This document shows positions 34,606-42,293 of a stretch of 55,345 bases of DNA, one piece after another. The position numbers were made by a program, and so were the translations under genes. Each line of letters starts with the position of its first letter. Position 1 is the first letter of the stretch. The notes beneath the pieces were generated by a model. The model searched no databases. It saw nothing but the letters and a program-made list of their open reading frames with translations, and was not told where the DNA came from. The DNA is from Planctomycetota bacterium (GTDB lineage Bacteria; Planctomycetota; UBA1135; GCA-002686595). Location: the NCBI GenBank assembly GCA_028278425.1, contig JANQEJ010000362.1, positions 1 through 55,345 on the forward strand, written 5' to 3'.

Positions 34606-35520
34606 ATGAAGGCCAAGCCTCTTCTCGCCCTCTTTCTCGCCCTCGCGCCCGTGCTCCAGGAGGAGGGCGCCCCGCCGCCCGACGACCCGCACGCGCCGGA
34701 TCGCCCGGCGACCCTCGTGCGCTTCTACTCGCTCACGGGGGAAGTCGACGTCGCGAAACTGAACGAGGCCATCCGCGACCTCGGCGACGGCGCCGCGCTC
34801 GTCCACGGGCCCGCCTCGACCAACGCGCGGCCGCGCGGCCACTTCGTCGCCATCGAGGCGCCGGCCGGCGCGAGCGCGAAGGACGTGCTCAAGGCCGCGA
34901 AGAAGGGCACCGGCAAGGCGGAGGAGCTGACGTTCACCGCCTTCGTCCGCTCCCCCGGCGACACGAGCGTGTCGGGCGGCGGCGGCCGGCGCGGACCGGG
35001 CCGCAGCATCCGCGACCAGGTCCTGAGCACGGCGTCGCAACTCCAGTGGTTCGAGGTGCGGCCCGACGCGGTGGTGTTCTTCTACACGAAGGGCCTGGAC
35101 GCCGAGGAGTGCGCGAAGCGCTTCGACGCGCTGCTCGGCCGCAAGGAGCGCAAGGACTACGAACGGGACCTGGTGCGTTTCTCGACGGTTTGGAGCCTCG
35201 CCGGCGAGGCGAAGAGCAGCGCCGTGGCCAAGGCGGAGAAGGCGCTTCCGAGGCTCCCCGGCGTGGCGAGCGCAACGCTCGACGAGGACGAGCTGCGCCT
35301 GCACCTCACGCTGGAGCTCGCCGACCTGAAGGTGAGCGGGCCGCCCTTCGAGCCGCCGCCCGGGACGCTGCCGCGCGGCGGCGGCGGGGACGACGGTGGC
35401 GGTGGCGGCGGGGGGCGCGCCGCGCGCGGGATGGGCGAGGCGATGGCCTTCCTGCCCCGGGTGGACGTGGGGCCGTTGCTCGACCGGATCGAGGCGAGCG
35501 GGCTCTCGGCCGGGGACTGA
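34606..35520 (+). CDS. Secreted hypothetical protein with two possible HMA-like parts
   Basis: A 304-residue exported protein, signal MKAKPLLALFLALAPVLQEEG. Two regions look like ferredoxin-like beta-alpha-beta units: RFYSLTGEVDVAKLNEAIRD (about 35-55) and PRLPGVASATLDEDELRLHL (about 205-230, HMA-like without the CxxC metal site). Gly-rich spacers lie around residues 120-130 and 260-275. Function unknown. An in-frame GTG at 34591 would add five residues; ATG 34606 gives the cleaner signal peptide. No sign of an operon with MsrP, which is divergent. Confidence 0.68.
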   Translation: MKAKPLLALFLALAPVLQEEGAPPPDDPHAPDRPATLVRFYSLTGEVDVAKLNEAIRDLGDGAALVHGPASTNARPRGHFVAIEAPAGASAKDVLKAAKKGTGKAEELTFTAFVRSPGDTSVSGGGGRRGPGRSIRDQVLSTASQLQWFEVRPDAVVFFYTKGLDAEECAKRFDALLGRKERKDYERDLVRFSTVWSLAGEAKSSAVAKAEKALPRLPGVASATLDEDELRLHLTLELADLKVSGPPFEPPPGTLPRGGGGDDGGGGGGGRAARGMGEAMAFLPRVDVGPLLDRIEASGLSAGD

Positions 35521-35670
35521 GCCACCATCCATCCCTAACCCCCACCCACCTCGGGGAGCGTTCGGGGCGACCTCCTCCTCTGGACCGGGCTCCGGGCGGC
35601 CCGGTGACACTTGAAGGCCAGGAAACCCTCCAGAATCCGCCCCCTCGATGCCGAGAAGAAGGCATCTTAT

Positions 35671-35680
35671 GATCCGGATC
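35671..35680. promoter_or_regulatory. Palindrome before the SahR-like gene, possible operator
   Basis: GATCCGGATC is a perfect 10-bp palindrome that ends three bases before the ATG at 35683, within a wider near-palindrome ATGATCCGGATCTCAT. An ATGCC/GGCAT stem also precedes it (35648-35665). A regulator of the ArsR type often represses its own operon from such a site; that use is inferred. Confidence 0.4.
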
Positions 35681-35682
35681 TC

Positions 35683-36615
35683 ATGATCGGATTGACCGGC
35701 ACCTCCCGCCTCCTCAAGGCCCTGGCCGACGAGTCGCGGCTCAGGATCCTCCACCTGCTCGCCCAGGAGGAGCTCTCGGGGACCGACCTGATGGAGGTGC
35801 TCAACATGGGGCAGAGCCGGGTGTCCACGCACCTGAGCCTGCTCAAGGAGGTCGGGCTCGTCACCGACCGGCGCGCGGGGCGGCGGAGCTACTACTCGCT
35901 GCTACCCGGCCCGGCCGCCGGGTTCTGGGACAACGTGTTCCTCGAGAACCGCGCGGCGCCGGAGTTCCAGGCGGACCTCGAGGGGCTCGAGGCGCTGCGG
36001 CAGCGCCGGCGCGACGAAACGCGCTCCTACTTCGACCGCGTCGCCGCGAGCTTCGGCGAGCAGCACCTGCCCGGCCGCACCTGGGAGGGGCTCGCGCGCG
36101 CGCTGCTCCAGCTCGCGCCGCACGGCCGCTACTGCGACCTCGGCATCGGCGACGGGATGCTCACGATGATGCTCGCCGAGGTGGCCGAAACGGTCACCGC
36201 GGTGGACGTCTCCTCCGAGATGCTCAGCCAGCTCCTCTCCCGGGCGAAGGCCAAGGGCATCGACAACATCGAGACCGTCGAGGGAGACATCGAGGACCTG
36301 CCCGTGCCGGACGCGTCGCACGACGTGTGCGTGATGAGCCAGGCGCTCCACCACGCGCGTTCGCCGCTGACCGCGCTGACCGAGGCGTTCCGCATCCTCG
36401 TCCCGGGCGGGCGCCTGATCGTGATCGACCTCCTGGCGCACAGCGAGGAGTGGGTGCGCGACAAGCACCAACACCTCCACCTCGGCTTTACCGAGCGCGC
36501 GTTGGAAGAGCTGTGCGGCGAGGCCGGCTTCCGCAAGCACAAGGTCTTCCGCGCCGCCCGCGATCCCGAGCCCCCCCACTTCATGACGATCGTCGCCACG
36601 GCGCTCAAACCCTGA
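35683..36615 (+). CDS. SahR-like ArsR-family regulator fused to a SAM methyltransferase domain
   Basis: A 310-residue cytoplasmic protein. Residues about 5-85 are an ArsR winged helix (LLKALADESRLRILHLLAQEELSGTDL, recognition MGQSRVSTHLSLLKEVGLV), and about 115-310 a class I methyltransferase fold (YCDLGIGDGMLTMMLAE, VTAVDVSSEML, then ILVPGGRLIVIDLL). This fusion matches SahR, which senses S-adenosylhomocysteine and controls methionine-cycle genes in Proteobacteria. Gene order supports it, since metH begins eight bases after its stop. ATG 35683 is preferred; a TTG at 35611 would add 24 residues and include the palindrome in coding DNA. Confidence 0.85.
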   Translation: MIGLTGTSRLLKALADESRLRILHLLAQEELSGTDLMEVLNMGQSRVSTHLSLLKEVGLVTDRRAGRRSYYSLLPGPAAGFWDNVFLENRAAPEFQADLEGLEALRQRRRDETRSYFDRVAASFGEQHLPGRTWEGLARALLQLAPHGRYCDLGIGDGMLTMMLAEVAETVTAVDVSSEMLSQLLSRAKAKGIDNIETVEGDIEDLPVPDASHDVCVMSQALHHARSPLTALTEAFRILVPGGRLIVIDLLAHSEEWVRDKHQHLHLGFTERALEELCGEAGFRKHKVFRAARDPEPPHFMTIVATALKP

Positions 36616-36623
36616 TTCGCAAC

Positions 36624-39600
36624 ATGGATTCCGCTTTCCTCAAGGAGCTCAAGCGACGCGTGCTCGTCATCGACGGCGCGATGGGAACGCAGGTTCACGC
36701 CGCGAACCTGGACCTCGAAAGGGACTACCTCGGCAAAGAGAACTGCACCGAGGTCATCACCCTGACGCGGCCCGACGCCCTGCGCGCGATCCACGCGGCG
36801 TACCTGAAAGTCGGCTGCGACGCGGTCGAGACGAACACCTTCGGCGGCATGGCGCACGTCCTGGCCGAGTTCGACCTCGACGACCGGACCGAAGAGATCA
36901 ACCGGCTCGCGGCCGAGATCGCGCGGGACGCGTGCAGCGAGTACTCGACGCCCGACAAGCCTCGTTTCGTCATCGGCTCGATGGGGCCGGGGACCAAGCT
37001 CGCCACGCTCGGCCAGATCGACTACGACACGCTGAAGGAGTCCTACACGCGCCAGGCCATCGGCCTCGCCCAGGGGAAGGTCGACGCCTTCGCGATCGAG
37101 ACCTGCCAGGACCCGCTCCAGATGAAGGCGGTGATCAACGCGGCGCTGACCGCGCGGCGCGAGTCCGGCCTCGACATCCCGATCTTCGTCAGCGTGACGA
37201 TGGAGGTCACCGGCACGATGCTCGTCGGCACCGAGATGGCGGCGGCGATCGCCATCCTCGACGCGTTTCCGATCGAGGGCGTGAGCCTGAACTGCGCCAC
37301 CGGACCGCGCGAGATGAGCGAGCACGTGCGCCTGCTCGGTCAGTCCTGCCGCCGCGCGATCGGCTGCTACCCGAACGCCGGTCTGCCGCAGCTCGTCGAC
37401 GGCCAGCCGTTCTATCCGCTGACGCCCGAGGAGCTCGCGGACTGGATGGAGCGCTTCGTCGCCGAGGACGGCCTCAACTTCGTGGGCGGCTGCTGCGGCA
37501 CCACGCCGGAGCACATGGAGGCGGTGCTCAAGCAGATCGGCGAACGCGAGCCGATCAAGCGCAAGCCGAGCTTCCAGCCGCAGGTCACCAGCATCTACAA
37601 CGCGGTCGACCTCGTGCAGGAGAACTCGGTTCTCCTCGTCGGCGAACGTTCGAACTCGAACGGCAGCAAGAAGTTCCGCGAGCACCTCCTCGCCGGCGAG
37701 ATCGAGGGCATGGTCCAGATGGGCCGCGACCAGGTGCGCGAGGGCAGCCACGTACTCGACGTCTGCGCGGCCTACGTCGGCCGCGACGAGGTGGCGGACA
37801 TGTCGGAGCTCATCACGCGCTACCGCACCGACGTCTCCGTGCCGCTGATGATCGACTCGACCGAGGCGCCGGTGCTCGCGGCGACGCTCAAGCTCGCCGG
37901 CGGCCGCAGCATCATCAACTCGATCAACCTCGAGGACGGCCTCAAGAAGTGCGAGCAGGTGCTCCCGCTCGCGCGCGAGCACGGCGCCGCCGTCATCGCG
38001 CTGACGATCGACGAAGAGGGCATGGCGAAGACCGCGGAGGACAAGATCCGCATCGCGCGCCGGCTCTACCGCATCTGCACCGAGGACTACGGCCTGCGGC
38101 CGGAGGACCTGCTCTTCGACGTCCTGACCTTCACGATCTGCACCGGCAACGAGGACGACCGCCGGCACGCGATCGAGACGCTCGAGGGCATCCGCCGCGT
38201 CCGCGACGAGCTGCCCGGCGTCGGCACGCTGCTCGGGCTCTCCAACATCTCGTTCGGCCTCAAGCCGGCGGCGCGCCACGCGCTGAACTCGGTCTTCCTG
38301 CACCACGCGCAGGAGGCCGGCCTGACCGCGGCGATCCTGCACTCCGGCCGTATCGAGCCGCTGCACCACGTCGACGCCGAGGTGCGCCAGGTCTGCGAGG
38401 ACCTGATCTTCGACCGGCGGCGCGAGGGCTACGACCCGCTCGCGAAGCTCATGGAGCTCTTCGAGGGCGTCGACGTCAAAGCGAAGAAGGAACGCGAGAT
38501 TCCGAGCGACGTCTTCCTCCGCCTGAAGTGGCGCATCGTCGAGGGCGAAAAGCCCGGCCTCGAGGAGGACCTCGACGAGGCGATGAAGACGAAGCAGCCG
38601 CTCGACATCATCAACACCGACCTGCTCGACGGCATGGCGGTCGTCGGCGACCTCTTCGGCCGCGGCGAGATGCAGCTCCCGTTCGTGCTGCAGTCCGCCG
38701 AGACGATGAAGGCGGCGGTCGCGCACCTCGAGCCGCACATGGAGCGCGTCGAAGGCGAGACCCGCGGCAAGACCATCCTCGCCACCGTGCGCGGCGACGT
38801 GCACGACATCGGCAAGAACCTGGTCGACATCATCCTGACCAACAACGGGTACACCTGCTACAACCTCGGCATCAAGCAGCCGATCGAGCACATCCTCGAC
38901 GTGACGTCCGAGCACCACCCGGACGCGATCGGCCTCTCCGGGCTCCTCGTCAAGAGCACCGTCGTGATGCGCGAGAACCTGGAGGAGATGAACCGCCGCG
39001 GCATCACGATCCCGGTGATCCTCGGCGGGGCCGCGCTCACCCGCGCGTACGTCGAGGACGACTGCCGGCGCATCTACGAGGGTCCGCTCTACTACGCCAA
39101 GGACGCGTTCGAGGGCCTCGAGGTCATGGGCCGCATCATGGACGGCGAGGCGCGCCCCGATCCGACCTCGAAGCGCGCGAAGACCTCGGACGAGAAGGCC
39201 ATCGAGGCGATCGAAGCCGCCGCTTCGCGCGAGCCGGTGGGCGCCGCCGTCGCGGCCACCGCGCGCGCTGTGGCCGAGGCCGCGCCCGGGTTGAACGGCC
39301 GTCCCGCGCCCGAGGTCGCCGAGCCGGCAGTGGCCCGCGCCGACATCCCGCGCGAGATCTCCTATCCCGAGGCGCCCTTCCTCGGCCCGCGCGTCGTTCA
39401 GGAGATCAACCTCCAGAGCCTCGTCCCGTACGTCAACGAGACCGCGCTCTTCCAGTTCCAGTGGGGCTACCGCCGCAAGAACAAGCCGGTGGCCGAGTAC
39501 CGCGAGCTCATCGACTCGCGGGTGCGCCCGATCTTCCACGACCTCGCGCGCCAGTGCGCGAAGGAGAAGATCCTCGTCCCGAAGGCCGCGTACGGCTACT

Positions 39601-40154
39601 GGAAGTGCGTGCCGGAGGGCGACTCGCTCGTGCTGCTGCACCCCGACGACGAGTCGCGCGAAGTGGCGCGCTTCGCCTTCCCGCGGCAGCACGGCAAGAA
39701 GCACCTCTGCATCACCGACTTCTTCCACGCCCGCGACGGCGAGCCCGACGTCGTCGCGCTCCAGGTCGTGACGGTCGGCCAGCAGGCCTCCGAGGTCGCG
39801 CGCGAGTGGTTCGCGGCGGACCGCTACCAGGACTACCTGCACCTCCACGGTCTCTCCGTCGAAGCCGCCGAGGGGCTCGCGGAGTACATCCACAAGCAGG
39901 TGCGCGCCGAGCTCGGCATCGCCGGCGACGACGCGCGCGACAAGCAGGCCTTCTTCAAGCAGGGCTACCGCGGGAGCCGCTACTCGTTCGGCTATCCGGC
40001 CTGTCCCAACCTGGCCGACCAGGCGATCCTGCTCGAGCTCTTGCGGGCGGACGAGGTCGGCATCAAGCTCAGCGAAGAGGACCAGCTCTGGCCGGAGCAG
40101 TCGACCTCGGCGCTGGTCTGCCACCATCCGAGCGCCAAGTACTTCACGATCTGA
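36624..40154 (+). CDS. metH: B12-dependent methionine synthase
   Basis: A 1176-residue cytoplasmic enzyme that moves the methyl group of methyl-tetrahydrofolate to homocysteine. Domains in order: homocysteine-binding Zn barrel (about 1-320, with GAMGTQ, NCATGP and GGCCGTTP giving the three Zn Cys), pterin-binding barrel (about 330-600, GERSNSNGSKKF, DVCAAYVGRDE), cobalamin domain (about 630-890, GDVHDIGKN with lower axial H727), and SAM-dependent reactivation domain (about 900-1176, RGSRYSFGYPACPNLADQ). Length is near the usual 1200-1250. An Ala/Glu-rich linker near 850-905 separates the cobalamin and activation parts. It sits between the SahR-like regulator and a SAM methyltransferase gene. 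Confidence 0.97.
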   Translation: MDSAFLKELKRRVLVIDGAMGTQVHAANLDLERDYLGKENCTEVITLTRPDALRAIHAAYLKVGCDAVETNTFGGMAHVLAEFDLDDRTEEINRLAAEIARDACSEYSTPDKPRFVIGSMGPGTKLATLGQIDYDTLKESYTRQAIGLAQGKVDAFAIETCQDPLQMKAVINAALTARRESGLDIPIFVSVTMEVTGTMLVGTEMAAAIAILDAFPIEGVSLNCATGPREMSEHVRLLGQSCRRAIGCYPNAGLPQLVDGQPFYPLTPEELADWMERFVAEDGLNFVGGCCGTTPEHMEAVLKQIGEREPIKRKPSFQPQVTSIYNAVDLVQENSVLLVGERSNSNGSKKFREHLLAGEIEGMVQMGRDQVREGSHVLDVCAAYVGRDEVADMSELITRYRTDVSVPLMIDSTEAPVLAATLKLAGGRSIINSINLEDGLKKCEQVLPLAREHGAAVIALTIDEEGMAKTAEDKIRIARRLYRICTEDYGLRPEDLLFDVLTFTICTGNEDDRRHAIETLEGIRRVRDELPGVGTLLGLSNISFGLKPAARHALNSVFLHHAQEAGLTAAILHSGRIEPLHHVDAEVRQVCEDLIFDRRREGYDPLAKLMELFEGVDVKAKKEREIPSDVFLRLKWRIVEGEKPGLEEDLDEAMKTKQPLDIINTDLLDGMAVVGDLFGRGEMQLPFVLQSAETMKAAVAHLEPHMERVEGETRGKTILATVRGDVHDIGKNLVDIILTNNGYTCYNLGIKQPIEHILDVTSEHHPDAIGLSGLLVKSTVVMRENLEEMNRRGITIPVILGGAALTRAYVEDDCRRIYEGPLYYAKDAFEGLEVMGRIMDGEARPDPTSKRAKTSDEKAIEAIEAAASREPVGAAVAATARAVAEAAPGLNGRPAPEVAEPAVARADIPREISYPEAPFLGPRVVQEINLQSLVPYVNETALFQFQWGYRRKNKPVAEYRELIDSRVRPIFHDLARQCAKEKILVPKAAYGYWKCVPEGDSLVLLHPDDESREVARFAFPRQHGKKHLCITDFFHARDGEPDVVALQVVTVGQQASEVAREWFAADRYQDYLHLHGLSVEAAEGLAEYIHKQVRAELGIAGDDARDKQAFFKQGYRGSRYSFGYPACPNLADQAILLELLRADEVGIKLSEEDQLWPEQSTSALVCHHPSAKYFTI

Positions 40155-40156
40155 GC

Positions 40157-40813
40157 ATGGAGCGCACGCTCGAGCCCGAGGTGATGGACACCGCCCTGGA
40201 GGCGTCGGAATACGACGCCATGGACCACACCGAGCCGAACCGCGCGTTCCTCGAGCGGTTGATCGAGCTCGGCGCATCCGGACGCATGCTCGACGTCGGC
40301 ACCGGCCCGGGCCACCTCCCCCTCCTGGTCTGCGAGCACGTCGCGAACGCGAGCGTCGTCGGCATCGACCTGGCCGAGGAGATGCTCAAGGTCGCCGAGC
40401 GCCACCGCGTCGCCTCCCCCTTCGCCGAGCGGATCGAATTCCGCCGCGCCGACGCGAAGGGCCTCGACTTCGCCGACGCGAGCTTCGACGCCGTGTTCTC
40501 GAACACGATCCTGCACCACATCCCCGACCCGCGGCCGTTCCTCGCGGAGACGCGCCGCGTCCTGCGCCCCGGCGGAGCGCTCCTGATCCGCGACCTGTAC
40601 CGGCCCGAAACGCCGGAGCGGGCGCTCGAGCTCGTCGAGCTCCACGCCGGCGACGCGACCCCGCAGCAGAAGGAGCTCTTCCGGGCCAGCCTGCACGCGG
40701 CGCTTACGCCGGACGAGCTGCGCGCGATGGCGGACGAGGCGGGGCTGGCCGACGCGGAGCTGACGGTGGACACGGACCGGCACGTGTCGTTGCAGATCCG
40801 AACGTCCGGGTAA
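40157..40813 (+). CDS. Class I SAM-dependent methyltransferase
   Basis: A 218-residue cytoplasmic methyltransferase with motif I RMLDVGTGPGHLPLLV, motif II-like VVGIDLAEEML, and FDAVFSNTILHHIPDPRPFL plus RVLRPGGALLIRDL (UbiE/Methyltransf_11 type). It starts two bases after the metH stop (GCATG), so it is cotranscribed and perhaps consumes SAM from the same cycle. Substrate unknown. A six-bp hairpin in the spacer after it may end transcription. Confidence 0.85.
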   Translation: MERTLEPEVMDTALEASEYDAMDHTEPNRAFLERLIELGASGRMLDVGTGPGHLPLLVCEHVANASVVGIDLAEEMLKVAERHRVASPFAERIEFRRADAKGLDFADASFDAVFSNTILHHIPDPRPFLAETRRVLRPGGALLIRDLYRPETPERALELVELHAGDATPQQKELFRASLHAALTPDELRAMADEAGLADAELTVDTDRHVSLQIRTSG

Positions 40814-40817
40814 GTCG

Positions 40818-40832
40818 GACCGTCACACGGTC
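40818..40832. terminator. Small bidirectional hairpin between convergent genes
   Basis: GACCGT-CAC-ACGGTC lies between the stops of the methyltransferase gene (40813) and the propeller-protein gene (40831). Perfect 6-bp stem, no T-run, so termination is only possible. Confidence 0.35.
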
Positions 40833-42069
40833 AGGGAAGACTCGCCACGTAGACTCCCGCCGAGCCGTCGGTGAACCCAACGACCATCGCGAGCTGGTTG
40901 CCGTCGAAGCTCTCGCGGCTCTGCTCGACGAAGCTCACCACCTTGCCGTCCAGGGAGTCGCCCGCGGCCAGGACCTTCACCAGCAGGCTGCCGCGTTGCG
41001 CGTACACGCCTCGCTGACCGGCGGTCCCCTCGCCGTTGAACGACACGGCGCGGGCGCCGTTCAGGGAAGGACCGACGAACGGGAAGGACTCGCGGAATCC
41101 GGTGAACGTTCCGCTCCCCCCCGGGATGGAAGTCGCCGTGTCGGCCACGACGTGCAGGCCGCCCAGGTTGGAGTACACGCCTATCTGCCCGCCCGTGCCG
41201 CCGGCCCGGAACGCGATCTCCCCGCCGCGCACGATCGGCGTTTCGTAGAAGGCCGTGAACGTTCCCGTGCCGCCGGGGATCGGCGTCGACTTGTCCGCGA
41301 CGACGAAGGGCGCGACCAGCGGCGTGTAGTTGAGCCCGTCGGTATAGATGCCGTCGGGTCCGCTGGTGCCGTCGCCTCCGCAGTAGGCGAGGTGGTTTCC
41401 GCTCAAGCTCGGGTTGAAGCAGATGTCGACGAAGAGGCCCGTTCCCCCCGGGATCGGGGTCGTCGTGTCGGCCACCGCGTGCAGCCCGCCGACGGTCGAG
41501 AAGACCCCTTTGAGGTCGTCCCCCGGCCCCACGCCCACGCCGCCGAAGCCGACGTTGCCGCGGCTCAGCGAGGGGAAGAACAGGAAGTTGAAGATGTAGC
41601 CCGGGTGACCGGGAACCGGATCGCCGACGTCGACGACCAGCGTCAGCGGCCCGCCGTTCCCCACGAAGATGGACTCGTAGTCCGCCGTGATGCCCGGGAC
41701 GATCGCGAAGAAAGCCACCAAGCCCCCGTCGAGCGACGGCGGACTGAACCCGGTGAACAGGTTCCCGGGCGGCAGGGTCGGCGCCTCGGTGAGCGTGTCC
41801 ACCACCGTCACGAGCCCGGCGCCGGTCTTCAGGTAGAGCCCCTCGCCCACCGGCTGGCTGAAGCCGGTGAAGGCCACCAGCCCGGCGTCCGCCGCCGCGT
41901 ACGCAAAGCCCGTGAACGGCGCGTTGTGGCCGGGGACGTTGGTCGACGTGTCGGCGATCTTGGTGAACGAGATCCGCGCCGAGCCCGTCGGCTCTCCGTT
42001 GGCGGCATGGGACGAGCCGACGAGCACGAGCGACAGTCCGGCCGCGAGCGTCGCAAAACAGACTTTCAT
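40831..42069 (-). CDS. Secreted repeat protein, predicted seven-bladed propeller (DUF7453-like)
   Basis: A 412-residue exported protein, signal MKVCFATLAAGLSLVLVGSSHA. The mature part is made of about seven repeats of some 50-55 residues with the pattern ADT-T-IPGG-GTF-GF-PSL-GG-VAF-G-G-G-GVY---GGL-VV. Clear units begin near residues 38, 91, 147, 203, 257 and 309, with a final partial one. Seven such four-strand units predict a seven-bladed beta-propeller. Planctomycete-type exported proteins with this repeat are common, of unknown role. ATG 42069 is preceded by a strong AGGAGG (eight bases upstream). Divergent from the DUF6259 gene. Confidence 0.78.
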   Translation of the reverse strand: MKVCFATLAAGLSLVLVGSSHAANGEPTGSARISFTKIADTSTNVPGHNAPFTGFAYAAADAGLVAFTGFSQPVGEGLYLKTGAGLVTVVDTLTEAPTLPPGNLFTGFSPPSLDGGLVAFFAIVPGITADYESIFVGNGGPLTLVVDVGDPVPGHPGYIFNFLFFPSLSRGNVGFGGVGVGPGDDLKGVFSTVGGLHAVADTTTPIPGGTGLFVDICFNPSLSGNHLAYCGGDGTSGPDGIYTDGLNYTPLVAPFVVADKSTPIPGGTGTFTAFYETPIVRGGEIAFRAGGTGGQIGVYSNLGGLHVVADTATSIPGGSGTFTGFRESFPFVGPSLNGARAVSFNGEGTAGQRGVYAQRGSLLVKVLAAGDSLDGKVVSFVEQSRESFDGNQLAMVVGFTDGSAGVYVASLP

Positions 42070-42293
42070 CCTTCAATCCTCCTACCGTGATCCCTCCCGG
42101 GCGCGCAGCCCCACCGGCGGCGCGAAGTCGGGGGGTAGGAGGATACTCGCGCCGCCGGAATCCCGATACCGGCCCGCGCGCGTCCGAGCACAAACCAGCT
42201 CGCGGATCGGCGAGTTCGGTGAAACTCTCGCCTTCGCGCGGCACGCCCACAGGTACGAACCCAACTTCTCCAGCCCCTTGCGGAGTGTGCCCC

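Noticed and set aside
35520-35683. SAM or SAH riboswitch before the methionine operon
   Set aside because: The leader has only small hairpins and no match to the cores I know; the ArsR-type regulator makes a protein-based control more likely.
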